NCBI GenBank assembly: GCA_037176845.1
Contig: JAYKXP010000073.1
Location: 1-64,000 of the forward strand
Direction: 5' to 3'
DNA from: Paramarasmius palmivorus
Taxonomy: Eukaryota > Basidiomycota > Agaricomycetes > Agaricales > Marasmiaceae
DNA: 64,000 bases
Positions within the stretch are counted from its first letter, which is position 1; each line of letters opens with the position of its first letter. Shown here piece after piece: positions 54,918-64,000 of the stretch. The notes beneath the pieces are model-generated. The model was given only the letters and a program-made list of their open reading frames with translations, made no database searches and was not told where the DNA came from. The position numbers and the translations under genes were made by a program.

Positions 54918-56053
54918 ATGCAGAGGCTATGCGATGACATTGTGGTAGACATTCTCGAGGGGCATATACAAAGGGTAGAAGTGCAGGGTAATGTTGAGCT
55001 ACTGGTCCTCAGCCGAGCCATTTCTCGACGGTGCGTCTGGTACGCTGGCAAAAAATGACAAACAAATACTTACAATGTTGGAGCAGTCTTTACCCAGTTT
55101 TCTATCGAACCATCAAGTTGTGGAAGCGCACACAGTTGAACAGGTTATGCCACACCTTGGTCTCATACCCAACACGATTGTCTTTTATCAAGGTCTTGTG
55201 GATCTGCATAGGTCGCTGTACCCCGTCTGTCCCCCATTTTCTCACCCTCGATTATCCCCATGGTTATCGTGGTGGTTCCTACCATAAACAATGGATTTGC
55301 GGTTATGACACTGCGCTGGTTGGATCATTGCTGGAGGTTACCGCACCATTTGTGGAAAGACTGACAATTCAGACCGATGACGGCGTGGATCTGCTTGATG
55401 TCTCCCAGTCCCTACAACTTTCCAAACCAACTCATCTAGAGCTCTCATCAGCGGCGCTCCGAGTCACAACGGGAATGTGGCAAACTTCACGTCTCACTCA
55501 TCTCCGGCTAGCTATCAATCTCCACATGTATGACGCCACCCAGGTCCTCAAAGGCCTTGCGTTCTTCGAGTACCCCTCCTTGACTCATGTTTACTTGTCT
55601 GTACACTATATGGGAGAGAGCCCAGACGTAGCGGTCCTCGTTCGCGGGCTGGAAACACCAGCAACAGTGAGGGCATTGGTGATAGAGGTCAACAAGGGAC
55701 GGGCCCTAGCAGTGGGGTGCCATGAGCTCTGGCAATACGACGTGCATCCTAAAGTGGTTTTCATGGTCGACCATTCATGGATACAACACGCGACGCATGG
55801 GCTAGAAGTGAAGGAATGGGAGCACGTGAACCAGTGCCTCTGTCTGACTAGCGAGAATAGGTGGCGGGAGAAGCAAGTAAAGAGCTTGATGCTGGTGAAA
55901 ACTGGAGATCGATGTGATATATGGGAGGAAATTGACATCAAGGTTAGGCAAAGGTGGTTAGACTTTGAGGAGGATTTTTTTGGCTGTGAGGACGAAAAGG
56001 CAGATGTTTTAGCTAAGCTCACTCATTTTGTACCCTTACACAGTGTCCAATAA
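54918..56053 (+). CDS. F-box/LRR-like protein, 359 aa
   Basis: Exon 1 is 54,918-55,030 and exon 2 is 55,087-56,053; the 56-nt intron (GTGCGT to GGAGCAG) rejoins in phase (1080 nt). The N-terminus has a short F-box-like helix (LCDDIVVDILEGHIQ), then the leucine-rich part begins at FYRTIKLWKR, the same motif as in the broken copy at 24.6 kb. Repeating Leu segments follow (PFVERLTIQTDDGVDLL, LTHLRLAINLHMYDA, LTHVYLSVHYMGE). The C-terminus is charged (WEEIDIKVRQRWLDFEEDFF). F-box proteins recruit substrates to SCF ubiquitin ligases through Skp1. The F-box is degenerate, as is usual in the expanded mushroom families, so the role is inferred. Confidence 0.7.
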
Positions 56054-57090
56054 AAATATTGTACTCTATAAAACCAAGCAGAACGTACTTGAGCACCAGA
56101 GCAGTTCGGCCGTAACGCGGCTTTATTTGAGTCGGAGGTGACCGGCGACCTCCGAGGTCCATCAGAATCCTTGAACATTGGACGACGAGAAAGGTGGCCA
56201 ACCTACTCGCAGCGTCTATGCCTTCTGCTGGACAAACTGGGGGATCAAGACTGGTAATCGGGTCCGTTGATAGTATCGTAGGATCCAACACCTCACTTTT
56301 TTGTTATCTCTGCATAAATATGTCCCGAATGAAAATTTATACTCGTACACTTTCAACAAAGTTGTCACGAAGTCCGGATGAGATGACGATGGTAACAGGT
56401 GAAAAGGGCAGATATGCTAGTGCGTAAAGTAGTCAGCTTTGCGAAATTTAGTGTATGGCCTTACCGTTTCAAATGATTCCATTTTTTTAATATGTTGTCC
56501 GTGTTGGCGGTCTCAAATTGAGTATAAGATATTACAGAATTTTTTTGAACATTTTACGGTGAATAAACGAGCAATTTCCGCGGGCGCTTAGTGGGCGTCA
56601 GTCGAGCGTCAGTACTCAACACCAGTGTCTAGTCGGAAGTGGTTGATTTTTACCATTTCACACCTTCGGCCTCAGTAAGCTCAAGAAGTGTAGGAGCAAA
56701 TGTTCCAGTGAATCAGGAGAGTTTTCAGATTGGCTGCATATTATATACAAATTAATACAGTTATTGGTGATACCATGACGATGCTGCGGATGCGTGCTAC
56801 ATGAGCCATGCAAATAGACAGCTTGTGATACGAAGAAACCAAGCTTAGATGGGAGATGACTCGTTCTTCACTCCAGGCTCGTAGGTTTTATCGGGCAACG
56901 GCTGCCCCCTATCTACCATATATACTTCCTATTTATATCCGCCTGCTTTGGTAAACATACCTTGTGACAGCTTGTGACGCATCTGACTTATACCTTGTCC
57001 CTACCATCACGACCCAATTTTGTTTTTTTTTTTTTTTGCTCGACACAGATCCTCACAATAGCTACTCGTGGATGAACCACCGATCTGACA
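56054..57090. other. intergenic, no gene
   Basis: AT-rich sequence with short frames only. A run of about 15 T (57,020-57,038) lies 50-70 bases before the next start codon and is probably a core-promoter-proximal tract. Confidence 0.45.
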
Positions 57091-59112
57091 ATGACTAGGT
57101 CGTCGAAAGACACCCTGACGGATGAACTGAAAGCAGCTTTCGCGAAAGAGTATCGCAAACAAGGCGGCAAGTCGAAATTAGCATGGATAAAGCGAAATAA
57201 AAACAAGGTGCGCTACGCTCTCCTTCCTCAGACTGTCTGCTTAATTCGATTCGTTACAATTCAGCCTTGCGAACGTTGTGTTAAGGATGCCGTTTTATGC
57301 GTACCACGGAAAAGGGCATCCGGTGGAGCGACGCAGTGCAATCATTGCTCACAAAAGGGCAGGTGTTCCAAAACAGCTCAAGAGCGCAGGGAACGGGTTT
57401 CTAAGCAATTGAATCTAACCCCGGACCAATACGAGACATTACAAGCTTGGTATCTTGAACAGTCGTGCTCAGCATCGACCCAGGTAATCAGGACCTTCCC
57501 CCACCCTTTTCACCCAGACTCATGTTTGCCGATCTAGGGCGCATCGCCATCAGTGTCTAAACGAAAAATTCGCAACCCAACCAAACGTACAGCTGTCACT
57601 GAGGATTCTACTAACGACAATGAGAAGACACGAAGTCCAATCACAGGAAAGCGAAAGCGACACTCTAACACTCACCAAACTGCCTCTGTTTCAGCCACTG
57701 CTACTTCTTCCAAACGACGAACTCTCGCTGGCGGGGTAAGTAATTTTTCCCTACGCTCCTACTGACATGACATGATATCTTGCAGTCCAACGCAGTGGTT
57801 CCAACCCGAGCAGCCATTCCTGAAGACAACAATGACTTGGATCTTTGGCAGCCCGTTCATGCTTTAGCCATTGATAAGTCTACTTCCTTCAAGCGACGAA
57901 CTCTCGCTGGCGGGGTAAGTAATTCCAAATTTCCTTTCCCAAACCTTCTACTTACTGACGCTACACGCCTCAGTCCAACAGAGATGATAGCTACGATGAC
58001 GAGACATCTGATAACAACGTTGACAACGTAACACCTGCTGCGGAAGATCGTCACGCCGATTCCGAACATGTATACGAAGATAACGACGTCGACGATGTTG
58101 ACAAGCATTTACTAACCAAGTCCAGAGCAGAACTAGAGGAAGGTGACCATCATGACAATAGCAGTGATGAAGAACTAGTATATCCCCCAGTGAGTCTTCT
58201 CTGCTCTGTACATGCCTACTTTTACAAACGTCACCCAGACAACGTGGTCCCCGAAAAGACGCAAAACTAGCACCCCTTTGAAGGCCAGAACTCCCAGCGC
58301 ACCTATTCTCAATGTATGTCTCTTATCCATACATGTCCTCATCACGTACCTAATTCCACTATTACCCAGACATGCTCGTCCCCAAAAGAACGTAAAACAA
58401 ATGCCTTCTCAACATCCAGAAGCCACAGCACAGCCATTGTCAATGTATGTCTGTTATCTTCACCATTTATCATGCCGTGTTCAAAACATTTATAGGATTC
58501 CTTCCATGACCCCAATATCGTTCCTGAAACTGACGACGAGGCTCCAAGCTCAAGCCCCGAAGCCGAATCTACTCCCGGTGTGTCCAGCGCTAACCTACAT
58601 GATATACATGTCATGGCTTCCTGTTCACCTACCGCTGTCCGTCCTCATCGACCCGGCAGTGCTGGTGATCCAATGGTAAGCCGAGTTTCGTGCTTTTTGC
58701 CACTGCGAATCTACAACCCCCCCCTTTACAGCCTCTCAATTGTGCATCCTGTGTCGATGCTTCCAGCCAAACGGTGTACCGCATCTGCGGTCCTTCTGGA
58801 TCGCATATTCACATCATTGTTGACATTGAAACCCAGTTGAGTTCTAATACCGGCCCCGCTGTTCACTCGCCTCCGTGTGTCCACTCTTCTCCATATCCAA
58901 TAGTTCTCATTAATCAATATCCATTCATCCACAGTGCCGCAATTCCATTGCCAGACCCTACCAAAGTGGTTGGAACATTACGCGACATTCAGCACGCCTT
59001 TGAAGATCTCTCGACCGACTTCCGATTTTCTCGGCGTCCCTTGCAGGAATGTGTCGACCTGTTCAACGACAACATAGACCGATTGAAAAACACCATTACA
59101 GACATTCAGTAA
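57091..59112 (+). CDS. Cys-cluster (Zn-binding) protein, 529 aa, nine exons
   Basis: Exons: 57,091-57,207, 57,265-57,483, 57,538-57,735, 57,786-57,914, 57,974-58,189, 58,239-58,313, 58,370-58,444, 58,496-58,675, 58,732-59,112 (1590 nt). All eight introns are phase 0. The N-terminus is basic (GGKSKLAWIKRNKNK), then C-x2-C-x6-C-x12-C-x2-C-x5-C across PCERCVKDAVLC and CNHCSQKGRC, a fungal Zn-cluster-like arrangement. The middle is disordered, basic and acidic (KRRTLAGG twice, at the ends of exons 3 and 4). Exons 6 and 7 are both 75 nt with the pattern SPK(R/E)RKT. The C-terminus is a helix (DIQHAFEDLSTDF, ECVDLFNDNIDRL). Probably a nuclear DNA-binding protein (inference). Confidence 0.8.
57538..57914 (+). 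repeat. exon-end duplication (KRRTLAGG) in the Cys-cluster gene
   Basis: Exons 3 and 4 both end with CGACGAACTCTCGCTGGCGG then GGTAAGTAAT. The duplicated stretch spans the donor site and the start of the following intron, so splicing is preserved. Confidence 0.85.
58239..58444 (+). repeat. duplicated 75-nt exon pair in the Cys-cluster gene
   Basis: Exons 6 and 7 have the same length, both start with ACCCAG-ACA and both end AAT-GTATGTCT. Their proteins (SPKRRKT and SPKERKT, then a Ser/Thr-rich part ending in N) are diverged copies. Period about 131 bases. Confidence 0.75.
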
Positions 59113-59535
59113 AGCTACCTTTATTCATACTCGTTGTACTGTGCTCTTCCGAGGCTTCGAAGGTCGTCAGTGTTACTCGCGTCTGCATTCTTATAGCCTT
59201 ATACATGTACTACTGCGATTGCTTGCTATATCATACCTTGCTCAGCTTCCTCACGGTAACGTCGGCTCTGGCCATCAAGTTGACCTATGGCGATATTATA
59301 CAACGTACAACACTCAGCATATGGATGCCCAGAACAATCAAGTCCTGGGCAACACGAGGAAAGCGATTGGATGAGGATTTCCTCTCATTTGCGTCCAGGG
59401 AGGAACACCGAACCAACCATTCCATCCCGCCCAGGGGTAAATATGCCGTGATATAGAAAGTGTCGCCCAATTCCATTATAGTGATAAATCAATCAGAAAA
59501 ACCTTTTGGATAAGATAGATATAAAACGGGGTACA
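59113..59535. other. intergenic
   Basis: A 135-codon frame overlaps the end of the previous gene and has no family signature. No gene called. Confidence 0.3.
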
Positions 59536-60590
59536 TGGCTACTATAACTTAATCTATGCAAGGATATGGACCTGAACCTGATCAACGGTACCTCCCTCGA
59601 CTCTAGCTGCCCTGCAAAATTCACGTATTTTCACGGGGGATGCTCTACGTACGGTGGACTCCCTTTGCAAGCCATATAGCTTCCCCTACGACTCAGACCA
59701 CGCGACATTGCAGATCACGCTCCGCCTTCCGCACGCGTCGAGCGATGATGGTCTCCGCGGCGAGAAGAATGTAAAATCTGACTTTGGAGAGCCGTCGTCC
59801 GAGCCGGACCGCCTGATGGAACACGCGCTGCTCATGGCCCTAACGACAGAGACCTGACATCGACCACATACGGCTCTCCAACGGAGTGTGGTCCACCAGT
59901 CCTAACGATTGCTTCTGCTCGCAAGAGATCCACTTCGTCCAATGGGATGAGATCCATTGGCGCAGGTCTGTACTGGGGACCCAACTGTCGTCGCAACTGC
60001 GGTCTACGTGTGATCAAAGGGCGATACGCGCAGAGCTTGCTGCAATTGCCCATGCCCTACATGTGGTGGAGCGTGTCACATATTCATCCAGCGAAAGGGT
60101 GGTGCGACTCCTCACATATGATGTTGGAAGAGCTGCGTCTACCAACTGGTCCTGCCAAGGCGCTGACATGCTCAAAGATGTGGTACACTTGATTCAACAG
60201 CATACCCTGGATCTTCGAATCATATCGAATGGGCGCAAAAATAGGCAAGCGGCTCGAGCTGGCAGATACGGCGGCGAGGGAAGTAACTGGCATTCTCTGG
60301 GCTCCGGGTCATGTTGGGCAACCAACCAAGGATTATACAAGATACGTACTAAAGTGACCCCTGCTTCGGCGCTGCCTTCCCAATCACACAGGCTCCCGCC
60401 TGCTCCGACAAGAGATGACTGTGTCGCCGCTCATCGAGATAGAATAAAGGAGAGGTCTACGCAGTGGGAGAACCTTCTACTGGAAGCTTCGTCCTATAGG
60501 GAGTTCTGGGGATCCGGGGATGGTCTGACCCGAAGTCGAAAAGGGAAAGTGACTGCATCAGCACTGAAGATGGAATTCGAGGAGAGATAG
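59536..60590 (+). pseudogene. retroelement RNase H remnant
   Basis: Pieces in three frames: LMEHALLMALTT near 59,815; GLYWGPNCRRNCGLRV near 59,965, as in RNase H domains of fungal non-LTR elements; AELAAIAHALHVV near 60,030 with the conserved Glu; GADMLKDVVHLIQQHTL near 60,165; and GILWAPGHVGQPTKDYTR near 60,295, matching the (W)xPGHxG end motif. Frameshifts separate all parts and the metal-binding Asp near the start is not clear. No reverse transcriptase is visible, so it is a decayed 3' fragment or a domesticated-then-lost RNase H. Confidence 0.6.
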
Positions 60591-60954
60591 AACCCAAAAC
60601 CAGGCCACCCCTCAAAATCCATCGTCATAACCTCGTGAATGCGGTGATGCCAAGACGAACCCGCGATACCCATAGCGGCAGGTGTGTTTTGGATAGACAG
60701 GATTGTCCAAAGAAGAAAGTCGGTGTGTGCAGCTGAATTTCTGATGAAGTCTGCTGTCATAAACAATATTTAGCTGCTCTAACATACAAATGCCATAGTC
60801 TGAGGACTTTACTTGCCTTGAACCCCGTCGAGTTCCTCCAGCAAGCCCCATGCAGATGCCGGAAAAGACGACGTATACAACAAAAGGCAAAAGTGAGTAG
60901 AGACTTCGTATCCCCATTCCGAGTAAGGCGCTCAATGGTCAGTGTTTGAAGGCG
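60591..60954. other. no gene recognised
   Basis: Short minus-strand frames only. Confidence 0.35.
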
Positions 60955-61230
60955 AATGGAGAAGTCACTAGGTTCGCTGGGGATATATAACGCAACGTCA
61001 TCCTCACTAGATCATTCACATCCAGCCGTTCAAATACGAGACTACGAGCTACCTCTTCGGGATCGACGAAGTCTATCCTTGTACCTCGCCCAAACCTGCG
61101 ACCGGTTTGAGCAAGCGGTATAACTTTCAGCCAATGAGATCGTACGAGTGAAGCCTTATCCTTGCAAATGGATGGTTAACCACCCACAGCACGCTGTCTC
61201 CAAAGACGGAATGAAACTCTCAGATGGGAG
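60955..61230. repeat. dispersed repeat, plus-orientation copy
   Basis: Begins GTTCGCTGGGGATATATAAC, contains AACGTCATCCTCACTAGATC, and ends TCCTTGCAAATGGATGGTTA then ACCACCCACAGCA. Inverted partner at 45,180-45,520; its first part belongs to the family found in tandem at 39.5-40.0 kb. Length about 275 bases, no reading frame; likely a MITE- or SINE-like family whose full ends I cannot fix. Confidence 0.7.
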
Positions 61231-61754
61231 ATGTCAGATGGGATGTCAGAGAAGAAGAGTGGAAGCACCCGAAAAAGCACCTGGCTGCATGTGACCATTG
61301 AACCAATTTTATCTCCGATTCCGAATCCAACCTCTAAGTCTTTCTCGTCACCTGTATTGCAGAGAGCCCATAAGCGTTAAGTCTCTTTACACTGCTTCGT
61401 TATTCACTCTTCTAATTAAGGCTGTCAATTCAACAGTCACTCGTTCTCGAACTCGTAAACAACTTAAAGGTGTGGCCTGCGGCAAGGAGAGGTCACTCGC
61501 TGAATCGTCAAACGCTGCTTGGAGGAGGAATGTAAATTTGGGTGATGCCGAGGAAGCATTGGAAGGTTTCAGGGCTGAAGAGAGAGTACCAGGGTATCTC
61601 TGTCCTCAATGTCGTTCCTTTTTGTGCTCTGACATTCTACATCAGTGCAGAAAACAATTACAGAAGGCTGGAGACAATGGTTCATTCCAGATATATACTA
61701 CAGGAGGACGAAACAGTCTGTTTCCCTGCCGTTTCTTATCCGTGTCACTGAAGT

Positions 61755-62771
61755 TTGCATGCAGTTCGCGAATCATTACCAAAATCCTCCACATCCGCGA
61801 AAATTCTCGCCCGACTGTCTGTGATACCCGTAGTCTGTTCTCGAGCCAACTCGGCAAACTCTACATCAAAAGGGAAAGCCATCACTCAAGCCGATAAAGA
61901 ACGCCTCCCAAGGCAACGAAAACCTCGGAAGGGTCTATTTAGTACTATGATTGATGAGAAGGACGACCAATGGGGTGGGGGTCGTACCACAGGTTAGTAA
62001 TGCCTTCCAGAAAGATGCTTGACGCTCTCATAGGACTCAGCGAGGCAGTGAAAAATAGTGGACAATACGACCCTTAGATCAAAGCAAAATTCTGGACGAA
62101 TCTGGCAGGCATGGCGTCGAAAAACCCGCCCCCAAACCCACCAAAAACAGCCTTCCCGACCCACGTAACCTCATTCAGCTATTTGCGGTACCAAGAGAGC
62201 TGCTTCTGCGAGCACAAGGCGTCGAATGGGTGAAGGACTTTGAAATGGCGAAGGAAACCGAAACGAGGAAGAAGACATCCAACAAACGGAAGCCATTACC
62301 AAAAGATGCCCCAGAGGAAGACCAAGGCCCAACGGTGGAAGGAAGCGAACAAAAATACTAGAGGAGGTATGGTTACAATACATGGCATATTCTTGTATAT
62401 TCATCGTATAATCCAGCAATGCATACTCGTGGAAAGAGCAACGAAGAAACGGATGTCCTCAGTCCTTAGTAGCACGAGCGCAAGGCTCCTTGTCAACATT
62501 GCCGTTCACTCAGGAAGTGGCGGAACGACGAAGACGATTACTCGAGTCAAAGGTCAAGGATGGACCGTTTGGCCGAAGGGTCGACTCATTCGGAAGCACC
62601 ATTGGTCCAGATGATTCCGTTAGGCTGGAATTTGAGGAGTATCTGGAGATGAAAGCAGCGAAAGCGGCTGGAGAGAACGACAATCTTCTCTTTGGAGGTT
62701 CCAGTCGGTTCTGGCATTCAACTTGTCGGGAGGCGAGGGAAAGAGAGGGAACGCATGCTCGGAAATCCTGA
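61755..62771 (+). CDS. basic unknown protein with AT-hook-like motif, copy 2 (chimeric ends)
   Basis: The N-terminal part (MHAVRESLPKSSTSAKIL, then NSTSKGKAITQAD) is unlike copy 1. From KERLPRQRKPRKG onward it is the same gene: EKDDQWGGGRTT, intron to CCCTTAG (about 62,077), SKILDESGRHGVEKPAPKP, the frame switch near 62,240-62,275, PRGRPRPNGGRKRTKILEE, intron (GTATGG to CCTCAG near 62,462), SLVARAQGSLSTLPF, EVAERRRRLLESKVKDGPF. After the duplicated block ends, the C-terminus differs from copy 1: DDSVRLEFEEYLEMKAAKAA and a stop at 62,771. One of the two genes is thus a recombinant. Starts further upstream (61,298) are possible. Family unknown. Confidence 0.5.
61893..62582 (+). repeat. near-identical inverted dispersed duplicate, copy 2
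   Basis: Inverted partner of 48,590-49,278 (see there), 12.6 kb away. Near-identity in both introns and exons shows a recent copy or ongoing gene conversion. Confidence 0.93.
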
Positions 62772-62975
62772 TCCCTATTCTCGTTTTATGGACTAGCGAA
62801 ACCCTGTGCCTCTTATCACTCTCTACCGGTCACCCTGTGCCTTTTATCGCCCCCTACTAGCTGGTGAAAACTTGTACCCGTTCCCTTGTCTTTGTATTCT
62901 GTCTGTCGGTGAAACTTTGTAATCAATTTGATTCTTTGTATTTCTGGGCAAAAGGTTTAAATACTACAGCGATCA

Positions 62976-63644
62976 GTGGAATCGTCACCGCATCTTGAAC
63001 CGCGACATCCACCATGCCTTGTATTTTGTATTAGCGTTATCTCTCCACCGACCCAGCCTCCAGTTTCAACCTGGCGATCTCCTAAGAAGCCGCCTATCCT
63101 CAAACTGCTAGAGCAGCAAGTTGAAGATTATTTGGAGTCTTGCAATGATGTCCACGAAGTAATGGAGGAACTGGAAGTACTTTTGATGCTGACAATGGGG
63201 GAACCCAACACCCCAGACGCTTCGGTGAGTTCTTTAGACGCCTAAAATAATGCGTCTTCACCAATAGTTCCCCCTGGATATGTGTCGGCAGTGTCCCAAA
63301 ACCCTGGTCAAGAAGCTACGTCAGTCTCTTCATCCTTGGTGAGGTCCCTTCATCTTTGGCGCAGAGCTAATTTCGCTGAGCTACCTGCATAGGTCTCAAC
63401 AGGGTCAAACCCTCTCAAGAGGAAGCGAGCGTCTTTGGAGGATCAAAGCCAAACAATTCTTCGTTGCACTGCTTCACAGCTAGAGCTGGTCACACCGCCA
63501 AACAAACGCACTCGAACACTCTGCAGTCCTACTATCCGTTCATCCCTTACTCTCATCCCCATCGACTCTCTGCGCCGCCTCTCGTTCGCCTCTCGTACTC
63601 GCGCAATTAGTAAATGTATTCACCGCAGTCGTCTAAAATCATAA
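62976..63644 (+). CDS. unknown basic protein, two or three exons
   Basis: Exon 1 runs from ATG at 62,976 (MESSPHLEPRHPP) and contains a helix (ILKLLEQQVEDYLESC, VHEVMEELEVLLMLT) before a GTGAGT donor at 63,225. The last exon begins after CTGCATAG (about 63,393) and reads VSTGSNPLKRKRASLED, then PPNKRTRTLC and a basic Ser-rich C-terminus ending at 63,644. A middle piece (PPGYVSAVSQNPGQEATS, about 63,270-63,343) fits in phase with the last exon but not with exon 1, so one border is wrong or an indel is present. KRKR and KRTR look like nuclear localisation signals. No family recognised. Confidence 0.45.
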
Positions 63645-64000
63645 CATTGTGACTAGTGGTGCATCAACATATTTGACCTATTTATCCAAGAAAGAAGGCT
63701 AAGACTAATATCGGTAGCAGCACGAATGATCTAAGGCTCGGCAATGCTGAGTCCTGGGACAGAGGCCCCTGGTAGCCATACTCGTGAACACACAGCAAGG
63801 AATTGGTCTGCCAGTCTTTCATTCTTAGCAGCAATCTCGGTGCTACGTCTGACATATTTGATACTATCCTTCCACCCCCGAGTGCTATACAGCGTAGCAG
63901 ATTTGCTCTCTATTTGCTTGAGCCGAGTCTGGAACCATACTTCCGCAGAGGATGACCAGTAGCCGACATTGAGGCCTGAAGTTCTCCACGAGATTGGCTT
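63645..64000. other. no firm gene at the window end
   Basis: A 72-codon plus frame (63,744-63,962) with a hydrophobic centre could be the start of a gene running out of the window. No other support. Confidence 0.25.

Noticed and set aside
59049..59456. 135-codon frame overlapping the end of the Cys-cluster gene
   Set aside because: Its first part is a shadow of the coding 3' end, and the rest has no support.
1..64000. CRISPR arrays, bacterial operons, replication origins, ribosome-binding sites
   Set aside because: Intron structure and gene families show a fungal nuclear genome; no short regularly spaced repeats or bacterial signals were seen.

Overview
The window looks like repeat-rich, gene-poor accessory chromosome sequence from a mushroom-forming basidiomycete (Agaricomycetes). 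The reasons are the many short (about 45-60 nt) introns, a Plavaka/Tnp2-type CACTA transposase, a hAT fragment, a retroelement RNase H remnant, F-box/LRR-like proteins, a fungal HNH_2-type protein, a MAT-type HMG-box protein, and several proteins of lineage-restricted type. No tool was available: all exon models were made by eye from splice signals, frame continuity and comparison between copies inside the window.

Layout. 1-3.2 kb: nothing convincing. 3.3-17.7 kb: a duplicated locus. It holds two broken carboxylesterase copies and five copies of a small single-TM protein gene (A1, B1, A2, B2, A3). The A copies lie on + and the B copies on -. B1/A2 and B2/A3 are head-to-head pairs, and the space between each pair is a long DNA palindrome. 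One palindrome arm carries a Tc1/mariner-like MITE (566 bp, TA target) and the other arm keeps the empty site. A block of about 0.5 kb is directly repeated on both outer sides (3.3-3.8 and 17.1-17.7 kb). 18.2-20.0 kb: an HMG-box gene with a tandemly duplicated, truncated second 5' end. 23.3-25.5 kb: a frameshifted F-box/LRR-like gene and a 149-aa unknown gene. 26.2-29.8 kb: a two-exon Plavaka-like transposase (1203 aa). 30.3-32.2 kb: decayed genes. 32.9-35.0 kb: a two-exon 670-aa unknown protein.

36.8-42.2 kb: two zinc-knuckle paralogues, one with a duplicated internal exon, and several small repeats. 45-48 kb: a hAT remnant and a six-exon RING protein. 48.3-49.4 kb: a basic unknown gene; 689 bp of it is repeated nearly identically, inverted, at 61.9-62.6 kb inside a second gene with different ends. 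50.8-52.6 kb: an HNH protein with a repeat-built RGG tail. 53-54.3 kb: a C2H2 zinc-finger protein. 54.9-56.1 kb: an intact F-box-like protein. 57.1-59.1 kb: a nine-exon Cys-cluster protein whose introns are all phase 0 and which contains duplicated exons. 59.5-60.6 kb: RNase H remnant. 63.0-63.6 kb: a basic unknown protein.

The genes do not form an evident pathway. What unites the window is duplication at every scale: exons, gene ends, divergent gene pairs, palindromes and dispersed blocks. The palindromic small-membrane-protein array is the most unusual part.
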